Shown: positions 1 to 10,880, counted from the first letter of the stretch. The stretch is 64,000 nucleotides of DNA from Monodelphis domestica (GCF_027887165.1 NC_077233.1:229114872-229178871); one strand, 5' to 3'. The notes: generated by a model from the letters alone, not told the origin. A program made the numbers and translations.

Positions 1-249
1 CAAACGTAAAAGTCAGCCTCAATGGAAAGAATCCATTTTCTTTTAGAAGAACACTTTAAGCTATTATCAGTTATTATTCTTCCAGTGTTAATGAGTTTCA
101 GATCCTTTAATAAAATTAGGCTTTGTCTGGGAGGGGCAGATTTATGTAGCTACTGACCATCTAAGGAGAATCAGGAAGAGAAAATCTCCCAGAAAAGAAA
201 AGAGAACAGACTGACATAGCTAGAAGAGTTAATGTAGAAAAAAGGTCAA

Positions 250-415
250 GACAGAAGAGTTGATTTCAAATCCCAGTTCTATCAATATAACCACGGACAA
301 ATCACTAATCGCTATTTTAGGCTCCAATTTTCCTCACTTAGAAAATGGGCACAGGGGGCTGATACGGTTGGACCAGATGACCTTAGAGCTATAATACATT
401 CCATGAGCTCTAGAT
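250..415 (+). repeat. MIR/CORE-type SINE relic
   Basis: An old SINE with the usual order: a tRNA-like front ('ttcaaatcccag'), a 'cctcacttagaaaatggg' core and a tail reading 'ggaccagatgaccttagagct'. It is degraded. It lies in the OTOA intron downstream of the last visible exon. The rest of 1-1000 outside this block looks like ordinary unique intron; I saw no further OTOA exon there. Confidence 0.55.
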
Positions 416-1014
416 TAATTATAATTACTTTCTAATTTTGCCTAGAACTGAAATAGGCCTCAGGGAACAGTTCCTGAGTCCTTACTCTGGGCAAGACAAA
501 ACTGGTTCTTCACTCTGTCTTCTTATTATCAAAAGCATTCTAAGTACAATAAAACTTCATTTATTCAGGCCTCCTAATTTGGAATTCAAGAAAACTTAGG
601 TTTGGGTTTGCTAAGCAAACAGTACAAAGATTACATTTCTCCCACAGGTCTCTATTTAAAGAAAGCACAAAGCAGCTGGAACCTGCCAAGACTGACAGGG
701 CCCCAGGAACAGGGCTATTGGAAAGTCTAGCTTCCAACCTCTCCCATCCCTGAAATAAGCCCAGAAGCAGCAGTCATTTGGGGCAGGTGAGCTAAAGGGA
801 TTGACCCATTCGTGAGCTGTTGAGCCTACCTACAAAAATAAGCTGGTTTTCAGTACTTTGACAAATCCTTTGCATTCTAATAACAAATTATTTGAATTTC
901 CCTTAGGTACTTGTTTTATGTCTTGCCTTCTTCCCTAAATTATAAGCTCATTCTTGGTGAGGAAAAACAACACTTTGCTTTATAAGTGCGTGAAGTTATT
1001 GTCTGGTCTGTTAT

Positions 1015-1245
1015 GTTGTTCTCATTTAGTCATTTCAGTCTCTTTGTGACCCCATTTGGGGTTTTCTTGACAAAGATATTTCAGGGCCCTTTCCTTCTTG
1101 AGTTCATTTTACAGATGAGGAAACTGAGGCAAGCAGGGTTAAGTGACTTGCCCATGGTCACACAGTAAGTGTCTGAGGCAAGATTTGAACTCACATCTTC
1201 CTGACTCCAGGTCTAGCACTCTCTCCACTGTGCTACTTGGCTGTC
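1015..1245 (-). repeat. Marsupial tRNA/CORE SINE, antisense
   Basis: Antisense copy of a SINE: the plus strand reads from the tail ('tttgtgaccccatttggggt') through 'cagatgaggaaactgaggca' and 'gacttgcccatggtcacac' to the tRNA-like head ('ctgtgctacttggctgtcc'). This is a different family from the 'cctagcccttacc' SINE that dominates the window. OTOA intron. Confidence 0.75.
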
Positions 1246-1404
1246 CGGCTGCTCTGATATAGCACCATGCTAATGTGAACAGCATCACACTTTCACTTCC
1301 TGGCCTATAGTTGCTGTGGCTTGAATACCCAGGCTCCTACAGCTATCTGACAAATGAATACCACCACCAGATAGTGGATCATCGCAACTAAAAAAACAAC
1401 TCCA

Positions 1405-1597
1405 AAGGCAGCTAGGTAAAAGATAAGAGTACCAGGTCCAGAGACTAGGGTCCTGGGTTCAAATCTGGCCTCAGACACTTCCTAGACGTGTGACCCTGGA
1501 CAAGTTACTTAACCTCCATTGCCTAGCCCTTACTGTACCACTCTTCTGCTTTGGAACCAATACATAGTATTGATTCTAAGGTGAAAGGTAAGAGTCT
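1405..1597 (+). repeat. tRNA-derived SINE (opossum type, family A)
   Basis: Sense copy of the dominant SINE of the window. It opens with a 'ggcagctaggt' head, carries box B-like 'gggttcaaatc', then 'gccttactgtaccactcttctgc', and ends 'attgattctaaggtgaaaggtaag'. I believe the 3' end is RTE-derived (RTESINE class), but the name is from memory. Confidence 0.8.
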
Positions 1598-1889
1598 AAA
1601 ACAAACAATGTTTCAGCTTAAGGATTTTGCTAAAATCTGTTGCAGAGTCAGTACCTCTTTCAGTCCTATTTTGCCCTCCATCCTCCAAAAGACACTTCTT
1701 GGCTGACCTACACTCCCTACCATCATACTCATCTATTTCTCACCAGAACCTCGGGCTCTGCCTCTGGCATGCTGGGAACTGGCAGATAAACTTTCCCTTT
1801 CCTTTCCTCCACATCACTTTCTGGTCAGTTCCAAATTGCTGTCCCACTCTTATAGCACCCCTTCATGGGCTGTTTTCCTGACTCTCACA

Positions 1890-1990
1890 TAAACTCTGAG
1901 GGCAGAGGTCTTGCTTGCTTGCTTATGTATCCCTAGAACTTTTGCACTGGTGCCTGGCAAGTAAATACTAAGTGCTTAATTAATTTTTCA
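1890..1990 (+). repeat. L2-like LINE 3' end
   Basis: Short relic with the L2 3'-end wording 'ctctgagggcagagg ... gtgcctggcaagtaaa ... agtgcttaat'. It lies directly beside the donor side of the last visible OTOA exon. Confidence 0.6.
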
Positions 1991-2011
1991 CTCATTCCCA
2001 AGATCACTCAC

Positions 2012-2247
2012 AAATTCTTAAAGGAATCCTCCTGAAGGTTTCTGGGAAGGTTCTCAATGATCTCAGGTTGGAGGAAGCTTCCAGGGGAAACCCGTAGCAC
2101 CTGGCCTAGTATAGCCACACATTCAATGGAATTCATAATCAGGAAGCATCTTTCAAGGGTGATGAGGAACAGAGTTCGGTTTACACCAGGTGTCTGCAAG
2201 GCACGGTCCCGGATTTCCTTCAGATCAATCACTATGTCATCCAGCTC
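2012..2247 (-). CDS. OTOA: OTOA coding exon 7 of those visible (236 nt)
   Basis: Acceptor TTTCTGCAG, donor TT|GTGAGT. Starts in phase 0 with GAG CTG GAT and ends two bases into a Leu codon, as human ...EDAFKNL requires. It encodes a conserved helical segment including PGVNRTLFLITLERC and ends FKN(L). This is the last OTOA exon I can find in the window. Confidence 0.96.
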
Positions 2248-5200
2248 CTGCAGAAACCAAAAGAGGAGAGATAGGAGTGACCTCCTGGCTTTTGGTGGGT
2301 TCTGATTAGTTGGATGCAGAACCCTTGGGGAAACCATACTTTGTGGGGATGGAAATAAGGGAAAATCAATGCAACTTGGCTTAGAGAGATCTCAGCTCTA
2401 CCAGCATACATACTCACTCACACACACTCTCTCACTCTCTCTCTCTTCCCCCCCAACCCCCTTATCTTGGAACTTAGAGTAACTTCTAAGGCAGAAGGAG
2501 TGGTAAGGGCTAGGCAATGGAGGTTAAGTGACTTGCTTAAGGTCATACAGCTAGGAAGTACCTGAGGCCAGATTTGAACCTGGGACCTCCTGTCTCTAGG
2601 CCTGGCTTTCAATCCACTGAGCCACCCAGCTGCCCCCAAAACCCCATCCTTTACAGGAAGTCTTTCCCAACTCCCTCCTGTTCTACTGCCTTCTCTCAAT
2701 TATTTCCTTTGTTCTGAATACAGTTTTTTTTAACATATTTTTTGCCTGTTGTTTCCCCCATTAAACTGTAGGCTCCTTGTGGGCAAAGGCTTGTCTTTTG
2801 CCTCTTTTTATGACCCCAATACTTCACACAGTGCCTGGCACATAAGTAGGCATTTAATAAATACCGACTGAATTTACAGTTCAGCAAAATTGGCCTCCTT
2901 GCTGTTCCTGACACAATAATCCATTTCCTATCTCCATGCTTTAGAATTGGCTCTTCTCCAAGTCTGGAATACCCTTCATAAGTTTGAGGTAAGGCAGTCA
3001 TGCCCCAGCCTCTTCTGGCAGCAACTTTATAAAGAGAATAAACGGTCATTCAATATACTTTAAAGGGAGAAAAACCTTCTGCTCCTGCTCCTCGCAGGAC
3101 TATTTTTCAAATTTTTGGCTTTGTATCTCTGGCCCCCAGCATCTCTGCCTCTTGGAATCCTTAGCTTCCTTCAAAGCTTGGCTCAAATGTCATGCCCTTT
3201 GGGAAACCCTTCCTGATGGTCCCACTTGCTAAAGTTTCCTTTTTATAGGCATGGGTGTGCTGCTAAATGTTTCATAACCAGCTCTCCCCACACAGCTCAA
3301 TTTTTGGTTTAATCTGCAGTAATATTTTCCTCGTCACTTTCATAAGTCAAGACAATCAACAAAACAATCAATCAAATCCTTATTTGTAACTTGCTAGTTT
3401 CTGAGGTTTAAATGTTCTTAATGAAACTTAAACAATGGGCAGTCAAGAGCCAGTAGAAGGAGCATGTAGGTGGCTCAGCAGTTATAAAGAAAGCCTAGAG
3501 ATGGGAGTCCTGGCTCTGGAATCAAAGAACCAATGTTTAAATCACACCCATGATGCTTTATATATGTCTGACACTGAGTAAATCACAACTCACCTCTCTG
3601 GACCTCAGTTTCTTACATAGAAAATTATGGAGGGACAGTGAGGTGGCTCAGTGGATAAAGAGCCAAGTCTAGAGGTCCTGGGTTTAAATGTGGCCTCAGA
3701 TATACTTCCTAGCTGTGTGACCCTGGGCAAGTCACTTAAACCCCGGTGCCTAACCCTTGACACTCTTCTGCCTAGGAATCAGTACTTAGTATTGATTCTA
3801 AGATGGAAGGTAAGGGTTAAAAAAAAAAAAAAGAGCCATTTCAAGTCAACTCTGGCACAGCCATAACATGAGTTACCTCACAGAGTAAGCATTAAGTAAG
3901 TGTTTGCCCCAATCCTTTCTGGTGACCTCTTTACTAAAAAGAATAACTGACCATTTAGTATGTTAAAAAATTTTTTATTTAAAATATTTTTAAAATGTTT
4001 TAAATTAAAATTTTTTAAAAAAAATATTTCTGATCCTGCTCTCTTCTCCTTTGAACACTTGGCTTGACTTCCATAGCTCTTTACCAGGGAGACCGCCAGA
4101 AGAAGCAGGGAGAAAACCTATCTCATGTTAACATGTAACGCTTTATTTCCTCCTATAGAATTTTAATTCCCTGGATTCTTTTTTTAAAATTTTGTCTTTG
4201 TCTCTCTAGCATCTAGCTCAGTACCTCATATTTAGTGGGGAATTAAATGTTTGTTGTCAATTGGGGACTAAGGGTGTTGCTTAGAGACTCTGATCATTTG
4301 CTTTGTTAAATGGTATCGGCTTCTATACCCTTCTGAAACTTGTATTCAAGGGATTTTGAGACAAAACCTTCTGAACTTTAGAACATCTCGTGTCTCATTA
4401 ACAAGTCCTGAAGTCAATCAATTTTGCCTTGTGTGGGACCCTTCTTTGGTCTTTTTGTCTATTGGATCAAAATAAATGAACGGTTATTGAGCATTATTCT
4501 TACACAGTCCTCCCCACAATGTATTTGGACAAAAATGGAATCGTTTTCAGCTAAGTCACTTCCAGTGAGTTACTGAGGATGGGGTGGCCTTCATTTCAGG
4601 AAGGTCTTAGAGATACTTCCCAGAATCTGCCTGGCCAACTGTCTTCTTCAACAGTTGCCTCTAGCATAGGAAATCTTTCAAAATCACTGACTTTCTGAGG
4701 TCCAAGAATCTTCAACTCTCACTCGCTCTTTTATTATCAAGGTTCTTTGGAATGAGCTAGGTCCACTCTTCGTTCTTTACTTATCCTATTCCTAATCAAG
4801 AATCTCCCCTGGTGCTTCTCTTAGGTTCTGAGTAGGAGGAAAACTGGGGAAAACTTTTTCATTAAACTCAGTAGCTATTTCTCTTTGGATATGCTCAAGT
4901 TCCTGTAGGAAAAGGAGAAGAAAGATACTATGTATTATATCCCTCAATTAGGATGTAAGCTCTCTGAGGACAAGAATTGTGTGGTTTTTTTGGTATTTGT
5001 ATTTGTATGATGGCTGGTTCATAGTAGGTGCTTAATAATAAAAGCTTATCCAGGACAATTCCAAGGAACTCAAAACAAAAAGGCTGCTTTAGTAGGGACT
5101 TATGGAATCTGAATACAGGTTGAAGCAACCATTATGTACTTTATTTCCTCCATGAACTTTTTTCTAGTGTGTCTCTTTCATGGAAATATGGATTGTATGA

Positions 5201-7924
5201 GAGCACATGTACAACCAAGAAAACATTACCTGCCATCTGGAGGAGAGAGAAGGGGTAGAAGGAGAGAGAGAATATGGATGGGAAAATGTCAGAAAACTAT
5301 TATTAAAAATAGGCTCGTTGGAAAAATGCTCTAAATTAATCAATTAAATAAAATTTAAAAAAATTTAAATGGGTTCAATACATAATCTGGAAAAAAATGA
5401 AATTTAAAAAACAATACTTATGATAAAAAAGGCTTATTGATTCCCTGCAGCACCCCTGGTGGATGACTAAGTGACACCCTTGAGGCAGACTCAGTAGTTT
5501 TCAAGACCTAGTTCCTCTTTATCTCTAGGAACATTAGGGTCCCCTCACCAATCTGCTCTTTTTGTCTTCAAAAAAGCATTTCATGGCAGTCTGGAATTGC
5601 TGGTGATCAGTCTGTCGGAAATCTTCCAGCAGCTTCTGGGGCTGGTACAGAAGGTTCTCCAGGTAATTTTCCATGGTAGCCTGAGAATGAAGCGGATAAA
5701 AGCAAATTGACCCAGGATGGATGCGAGGACTCCTTTTAGATTGTTTGGCGTGTCGCCATGCTTTTCAGTTTCCCTAGAGGCCTCCATTTAAAGAAAGCAC
5801 AAAGGCATTGAGGCCTGCCAAGCATTGCAAGGCTCAGAATCAGGACTAACTCAGTCTTATAACTTCTCAAGTGATTCCAATAAGAGATGTAGAGAGCAAG
5901 CATAGATCCCTTCTCCTTGGGACAAGGAAGCATGGCTACCATGGCCTTCCCAGTTGACCAAGGGCACTTCTGGGGAGACTGTTTTAAGTCTTGCTTAGAC
6001 AATGCCTCATTCTTACTCGACTTTCTTGGGAAAGAGGCTCATATTGCAGAGGCTTCTGTTTTGGATCCTTGCTGCAGAGACTTTGACAACAGCCAAGAAA
6101 ACTAGCTGTGCTACTTAGAAGTGTTAAAGTCAGTTGGGACATAAACAATGAGAATAGTCTTTCAAGCAATCCCTCTTTCAGGGTCCCCACTTCCCTTCAC
6201 CCCCCAAGGATGAATACGAGGAAATAGCAAACATCTATGAAGACCCACATAAGCATGCATAACAACGACTACCTACAAAGCCATTTAATAGTTCACTTTT
6301 GTTGTTGTTGCTTATTTATCAGGAGAGAGTTTACCCATCTAATCAGAAATACGACTCTCAAAGGGAGCTCCCAGAACCTAGCAGGTTATTACTCCTAGAC
6401 CCATTTGGGTCATTGTATGAAAAGGTCAATAAAGAGAAGCAGATGCTATATGTCATTTACCCCAGTTAGAATGAAAGCTCCTTAAAGACAGAGTTTGTCT
6501 CACTTTTATATTTGTATATAGCTTGGCACAATGACTGGCACATAGTTGGTGATTAATCAATGTTTACTGATTTCAATGGAAACAGTCACTACCATGAACA
6601 ATTCTATCATTTTCTTGAAGTCAGGCTGAGCTCAGGAGACAATTCTAATGGTGGCAAAAGCTACAAAGTTTTCAAGGATCCAGGGCAAAGAAATAGGTTC
6701 GGTGATATGACTATGCCTTGAAATTGAGAATGCACAAACCTGAAGACTGCGGACAGTAAAGGCAACGTTTCTCGAGTGGAAATAAGCCATAAGTCTTTGG
6801 GATAGGTCCGATGTCCAGACATTAGAACTTTAATTGGAAACAGAAAACACAGGTCAAAGGATCTGTTGTGCTCAATTACTGATTTCCTAAATTGAAGGGA
6901 AACCGGGATGTGGAAAACATGGGTAATGAAAATAAACAAGTTAATAGTAGAATACCATAAGAGGTAATAATAATAAGGATGATGATGATAATTCACCAAA
7001 CATTCAATAATATAATAATTTACCAAAATTAACAACTTAAGAGAAATCTTGTTTAAAAGTTAATTACCATTCTACAAATCTATGATCCTATTTTGTGACT
7101 TCTTAAAATGTATCATGTTCCATAATATTTCACCTTCTACCAATTTCATCCCCCTTCTCTGAGCCTAAAGTGCTTAGAGAAATGTTCTGGAATGTATAGA
7201 ACCTTGTGTTCTTTGTATTACCTCTGAAACTGGATCAAATCCAGAAGAGCTGCATGGGGAAATAGAAAGACAGCTTAAAACTGAATCATCACAGAAAGAT
7301 CAATGTAATTTTGTTTGAAACTGTAATAAGAAGAAAGCAAGATCCCATGAACATATTACCATTTAGGTATCTTCCCTCTATTACTTCTTCCTAAAAAGCA
7401 CAAGAGACAAAGTCAAGTATTATTCCCCAATGTTAGTGTGTTCCAGTAGAGAGAACTTTGATTAAAAGAAGAGTGAATACTCACTGCCATTTTCTGTAGT
7501 AATGGATGCAAATCTGTTTTTTAAAAAAAATCCAGTGAGCATGTAACTAAAGTTGGATCATTTGACTTTTTAAAAGATAGTAGTATCATAAGTGAAATGC
7601 AAGAAGAAACATATGAAGGTAATCCTTGGGGAATTATCACCATGAATACCACCCTGTACATAAAATGGAGCACTTAGAAAAACTCTGACAACTTGAAGCA
7701 CAACAACCTGGCTAGACATACACTCCCACATCTCCTCCTCCTGCCCCAATCTTGACCCAGAACATTCCTAAATTGATCTAAACTTATTACATTCCATTCC
7801 AATGCATGGAAAAATCACTTGTCTTTCAGGACTTACCCTGCTTAGAATTTGGAGTTCTCAAAGCTGCCACTGAATGGCCCATCAAGAAAAGAAGCAGGAA
7901 ATAAATTCTGGGTTGCCAGAACAT
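2012..7924 (-). CDS. OTOA: Otoancorin, N-terminal part (seven coding exons, continues off left edge)
   Basis: Otoancorin is a GPI-anchored protein of the stereocilin/mesothelin superfamily that attaches the acellular gels of the inner ear, notably the tectorial membrane, to non-sensory epithelium; loss causes deafness DFNB22 in humans. Coding exons, in transcript order: 7924-7837, 7513-7485, 7390-7360, 7249-7222, 6827-6740, 5680-5549, 2247-2012. All have AG/GT junctions and phases that join without a break, giving about 210 residues of a protein of roughly 1,150. The start ATG is followed by a hydrophobic signal peptide (YFLLLFLMGHSVAA). Recognisable human-like stretches include LHPLLQ, LLDLIQFQ, RNVAFT, QPQKLLED, TAMKC, PGVNR and LFLITLERCF. 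The remaining exons are expected to the left. Identification rests on remembered human sequence and is very secure. Confidence 0.97.
2457..2637 (-). repeat. Family A SINE, antisense
   Basis: Antisense copy: 'ggtaagggctaggcaatgg', 'tttgaacctgggacctcctgtc' and 'ccactgagccacccagctgcccc' run in the expected order. It lies in the 3.3 kb OTOA intron between exons 6 and 7, preceded by a CA/CT-rich simple stretch at 2410-2450. Confidence 0.85.
2755..2875 (+). repeat. L2-like LINE 3' end
   Basis: Carries 'taaactgtaggctccttgtgggcaaaggc', 'cacacagtgcctggcacataagtagg' and 'tttaataaatacc', the standard L2 3'-end sequence in order. Confidence 0.75.
3060..3290 (+). repeat. L2-like LINE fragment
   Basis: Reads 'cctcttggaatccttagcttccttcaaagcttggctcaaatgtcatgccc ... 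aacccttcctgatggtcccac', which is the L2 sequence just upstream of its 3' end. Probably part of the same ancient copy as other nearby L2 pieces. Confidence 0.6.
3455..3820 (+). repeat. MIR-type SINE followed directly by a family A SINE
   Basis: 3455-3628 is a degraded MIR/CORE SINE ('aggtggctcagcag', 'ctctggacctcagtttctta'). A family A SINE abuts it at about 3629 and ends near 3820 with 'attgattctaagatggaaggtaagggtt' and a poly(A). Both are sense. Confidence 0.75.
4930..5350 (+). repeat. L2 3' end followed by an L1 3' end fragment
   Basis: 4930-5045 is L2 ('agctctctgaggacaagaattgtg', 'gtaggtgcttaataat'). About 5046-5350 matches the 3' end of the L1 subfamily also seen at 29.1-29.8 kb and 48.1-49.3 kb ('ggaactcaaaacaaaaaggctgc', 'tggaaatatggattgtatgagag', 'tgtcagaaaactattattaaaaatag'). 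Confidence 0.65.
5549..5680 (-). CDS. OTOA: OTOA coding exon 6 (132 nt)
   Basis: Acceptor ATTCTCAG|GCT ACC ATG, donor TTG|GTGAGG. Exactly 44 codons, phase 0 at both ends. Encodes ENYLENLLYQPQKLLEDF... and ends ...EDKKSRL; the human counterpart has QPQKLLEDLRKTD and EDKKDGL at the same place. Confidence 0.97.
6465..6580 (+). repeat. L2-like LINE 3' end
   Basis: 'agttagaatgaaagctccttaaagacagag', 'ggcacaatgactggcacatagttgg' and 'caatgtttactga' in order. OTOA intron. Confidence 0.7.
6740..6827 (-). CDS. OTOA: OTOA coding exon 5 (88 nt)
   Basis: Acceptor CCAATTAAAG|T, donor CTTCAG|GTTTGT. The single leading T completes the Ser codon AG|T begun in the previous exon; 29 codons follow, encoding SNVWTSDLSQRLMAYFHSR then NVAFTVRSLQ. 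Matches human SHVWTDDLSHR and NVAFT. The donor (GTTTGT) is weaker than its neighbours. Confidence 0.96.
7222..7249 (-). CDS. OTOA: OTOA coding exon 4 (micro-exon, 28 nt)
   Basis: Acceptor CCCCATGCAG|CT, donor AG|GTAATA. Encodes (A)LLDLIQFQ(S), identical to human over LLDLIQFQS. Too short to call without the flanking exons, but phases 1 in and 2 out fit both neighbours. Confidence 0.94.
7360..7390 (-). CDS. OTOA: OTOA coding exon 3 (micro-exon, 31 nt)
   Basis: Acceptor TGCTTTTTAG|GAA, donor AAT G|GTAATA. Encodes EEVIEGRYLN plus the first base of the following Ala codon; human has EEIIDGSYLNA here. Confidence 0.94.
7485..7513 (-). CDS. OTOA: OTOA coding exon 2 (micro-exon, 29 nt)
   Basis: Acceptor AAAAAACAG|AT, donor GCA|GTGAGT. 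The leading AT completes an Asp codon and then encodes LHPLLQKMA; human has DLHPLLQNMA. Phase 1 in, 0 out. Confidence 0.94.
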
Positions 7925-7931
7925 TATCCTC
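7837..7931 (-). CDS. OTOA: OTOA exon with start codon and signal peptide
   Basis: The ATG is at 7924-7922; seven bases of 5'UTR (7931-7925) separate it from a plausible acceptor (CAATTACAG|GAGGATA), so a further 5' exon lies upstream. Encodes M-FWQPRIYFLLLFLMGHSVAA, a typical signal peptide with Ala-Ala before the likely cleavage site, then LRTPNSKQ and the first base of Asp. Donor CAG G|GTAAGT is near consensus. Human has a hydrophobic leader followed by TVPNSRQD. Confidence 0.95.
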
Positions 7932-8129
7932 CTGTAATTGACTCAGGTAAAAGAGACATTTAGGTTTGCAAAAAGAAACAAAGAAAGAAAATTATAAAGA
8001 CAAAGGGAAGAATTTCAAAAGATTATGTGTACCTATGACTTTTATAATAACAAATAGTGAGATTTAAAATTTTTTAACAAGACCACACTTATTCACATAT
8101 ACAGCATTTATATGTTTACACAAACATAT

Positions 8130-8312
8130 AGATACAGGAAAAAAAAATGCTGGTTTTGGAGTCAGGTTGTCCTGAGTTTAAATCCCAGCTTGGCTAGTTA
8201 GGTGCTATGTGACCTTGAACAAGCCTTTCTAGGTCTTAGTTTTCCTTATTTGTAAAATGAAAGAGTCAGAGGATCTCTAGTGTCCCTGACCAACTATAAT
8301 TCCTATGATCTT
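8130..8312 (+). repeat. MIR-type SINE
   Basis: Sense copy: 'ttttggagtcaggttgtcctgagttt', 'tgtgaccttgaacaag', 'ttccttatttgtaaaatgaaag', 'ggatctctagtgtccctgac'. A second scrap of similar type at 8690-8756 ends in 'ttttacagatgaagaaactgga'. Confidence 0.75.
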
Positions 8313-9367
8313 TGATCTCCTGTGTACATTTTTTGAATATTCAGCAACTTAGTTTTTTAATGGGCAAATTAGGTCATCAGTTAGTAATAGGATAATAATA
8401 GGATAATTCTTGTCTCCCACAGGGATCTTAAGTATCTTGAAAGCACAGGCTGTTTCTTCAGAAAACTATACAGAATTCACTAAGAAACCTAATTATCACT
8501 TGCACAGCTCAATAAATGTGGTCTTAAGTGACTCCTTCAACTATGCTCTCTATCATCTAGAAATCATTGCCTCAGTTTATACTGAGGCTCGACTGCTCAC
8601 AAGGGGTAAATCACCTGTAAGTGTTAAGACTGTGATGTCCTTTCCCCACCCATACCAACTCTTTCTTGAATGTTCATGGGCTCACAGGATTTAAAACTGG
8701 AAGGAATCTCAGAAGTCATCTAGCATAGCTTCCTCATTTTACAGATGAAGAAACTGGAGGCAGAGTCAAGATGGCAACTTAGGAGCCCTAAGGCCCAAAC
8801 TTCTGACAGTCCTTCCAAACCAATATTTATAATACACTTCAAAGAAAACAGAAATACAAACCCAACAAGAAGAAGTAGTCATGAGATTCTCCTACTGAAA
8901 ACAACTTGAAAAGTAGGCATAGTGTGTCTATTTTCACAGGATAAGGGAGAGATAGACTTGCTGAAAACCCTCCCCCATCCATCCCTGAGACAAGATTGGA
9001 GCTCACACAGTCAGCCCTGGGCAGAGACCACAGCTGCAAGGGTTCACCTCTGGACCAGGGCTCTGACAATGGCTGGCAGGGAGGATCTGATGACAGGGAG
9101 ACCTGGTTGGACTTGTACCCTCAGCCTGCTATGTACAGTGAAAAATTTGCCCCAGGAAAGGCCAGTTCAGCAGGTTAGCTTATCTGGCAGAATCCAGTAT
9201 ACCAGTAGGGGATTGAGAAAAAGAGAAGATTCAGCCTCAGGACATAATGGCTCAAACACTGTGGTTCAGTAAATCAACAGAGGGGCAAGTTTATAGTCCA
9301 TAGGACCCCCCCCCAAAAAATAAAGTAAATAAAATGAGTAAATGCTGGAGGCCATCATACCCTCACT

Positions 9368-10880
9368 GGATGACAAGGTCACAGTCTGGGGAAATGGGGT
9401 CTGTAAGGCAGCCCCCAGAGAATGAGGCCCCCGCTGATCCCCTTCTGTGACTTCTCTCTCTCCAACTTTCCTAACTAATGGACTTGTTACAATTATTATT
9501 CTCTCCCCAATACAGGATAAATAATATGAGCAAATACTTATAGGATCAATAAACATATATCCCACCTTAATCCCCAGACTATTACCCTAAAAGATTACAT
9601 TTACAGAATTAAAGCCCAAAGATCACTATCCAATACCCCCCTCCTTTTCTTCTCCACAGAGCTACAATCAACTTTGTTAGCAGTAAAATTAGGAATTATT
9701 GACTGAATATATTATACTAGTGGTTGCCAAGGATTAATTCAATCCCAATAAAATGCTCAAGTCAGTTTGGGATTTTTATGGTGGTTTAATTACAATAGAG
9801 GGAAGGAATTAAGAAGAAGAAGAGAGAGAGAAAAGAATATGTTTTCTCCAGCCTAGCCTAAGCCAAGGGAAGTTCAGAGAACTCAGCCACAAGGCCTCCT
9901 CAGAAGTTTAAAACTAGCTCAGCTTCCAGTCATGAGATCTATTCTGAGATGAGGGGCCTCCTAAGAGGATAGTGCTTTAGGAAATAAAGGAAAGGAGGAA
10001 TTAGTCTAACCACTCATCCAGGTCACTCAGGGAAGACACCTCACCTAACCCACACTACAGAGCTTCTCCAGTCACCTCACCGGCAAGCTGCCACCCCCAA
10101 AACGCCAAGACCCCCAGCCCGCTGCCACAAGCCAGAGAGAGAGCCATGTCTCTGTGAGAGGCCAGAGAGAGGAAGTGATGAGAAACATATAGACCATTCT
10201 TTACCTCACTTCCTGCGTCTCACATGTACCAATAGTAGCTTAAGCTTGACTTAGGACAGCCCAGGGGGTCTGTCAGTTGTTTCTTATTTGTCACTTGCTA
10301 GCACATGTCTGTCATAGGCCATCCTCCTCAACACTTAATCCTTAAGTAGGGGTGTATACATTCCTGGTTGCTAGGATTTTAAAGACTAATCAGGGTGGAG
10401 AAAATCTAAAATTCACAACTTCCATTACAAGCCAGGCAAACCAAGAACATCAATCACCTTCAAGACACACTCCACTGAATTCTGTTTATGGACAGAAACC
10501 AGGCAGCATTGATAGGTGCTTTAAAGTAACACAAAAAAAATTGAATTTGTAAATTGAGGAAAACCCTGAATCTGGTCTAACCTTGTACCTAGCTGTGAAA
10601 TCTTCTAGGTCAGGGAGAACTAATCTCTAGATCACCCTGTTTATGTCATTTATCTATAGCAACAACATTTCATTGACTATCTCCTTAGGCTATGTATCTT
10701 GTTGTTAAGTTCCATGGAAACATATATGTAGAAAATTGAATGTGTGCCAAAGAAGTATGTACTTGAAACCCTAAATAATAAAATACCTCTGTGCTATGGC
10801 AGAACACCTATGAAACCTATGCACATGGGCCTGAGCACATGGTGTCTGTCATCTCCATTACTTGACTGGATCATCACATC
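9368..10880 (+). mobile_element. Fossil solo LTR A, split by a second LTR
   Basis: Two separated blocks (about 9368-9700 and 10570-10880) correspond in order to the LTR at 28.05-28.68 kb: shared wording includes 'aaggcagcccccag', 'tcattgactatctccttaggct' and 'tccatggaaacatatatgt'. It appears old, without internal retroviral sequence, and lies inside an L1 5' region. Boundaries are approximate. Confidence 0.6.
9721..10333 (-). mobile_element. Fossil solo LTR B, antisense, nested in LTR A
   Basis: Starts 'tggttgcc' and ends 'cctcaaca' on the plus strand, giving TG...CA ends, about 613 bp. On the minus strand it reads TGTTGAGGAGGATGG at its 5' end. No clean target duplication is visible. A solo LTR with no internal region, younger than LTR A because it interrupts it. 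Confidence 0.55.

Noticed and set aside
1-2010. Possible next OTOA exon (human SAVFKDLYDKTS segment).
   Set aside because: I read the minus strand for this segment and found no match with splice sites; it is probably beyond the left edge.
4795-4903. Minus-strand exon-like stretch after a strong acceptor (CTTTTCCTACAG|GAACTTGAG), open for about 36 codons, between OTOA exons 6 and 7.
   Set aside because: There is no usable donor before the stop, and OTOA exon 6 (phase 0) joins directly to exon 7 in agreement with the human protein, leaving nothing for it to encode. Chance or an unused site.
5445-5470. A second CTCF-like sequence (minus strand CCACCAGGGG).
   Set aside because: Only the first ten positions fit; the GGCGC part that fixes CTCF specificity does not.
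6661-7035. 124-residue minus-strand frame covering an OTOA exon.
   Set aside because: It is out of frame with the OTOA protein over exon 6740-6827; the real frame is fixed by the neighbouring exons.
8922-9272. 116-residue plus-strand frame.
   Set aside because: Lies in L1 5'UTR-like sequence upstream of an LTR insertion; no domain recognised.
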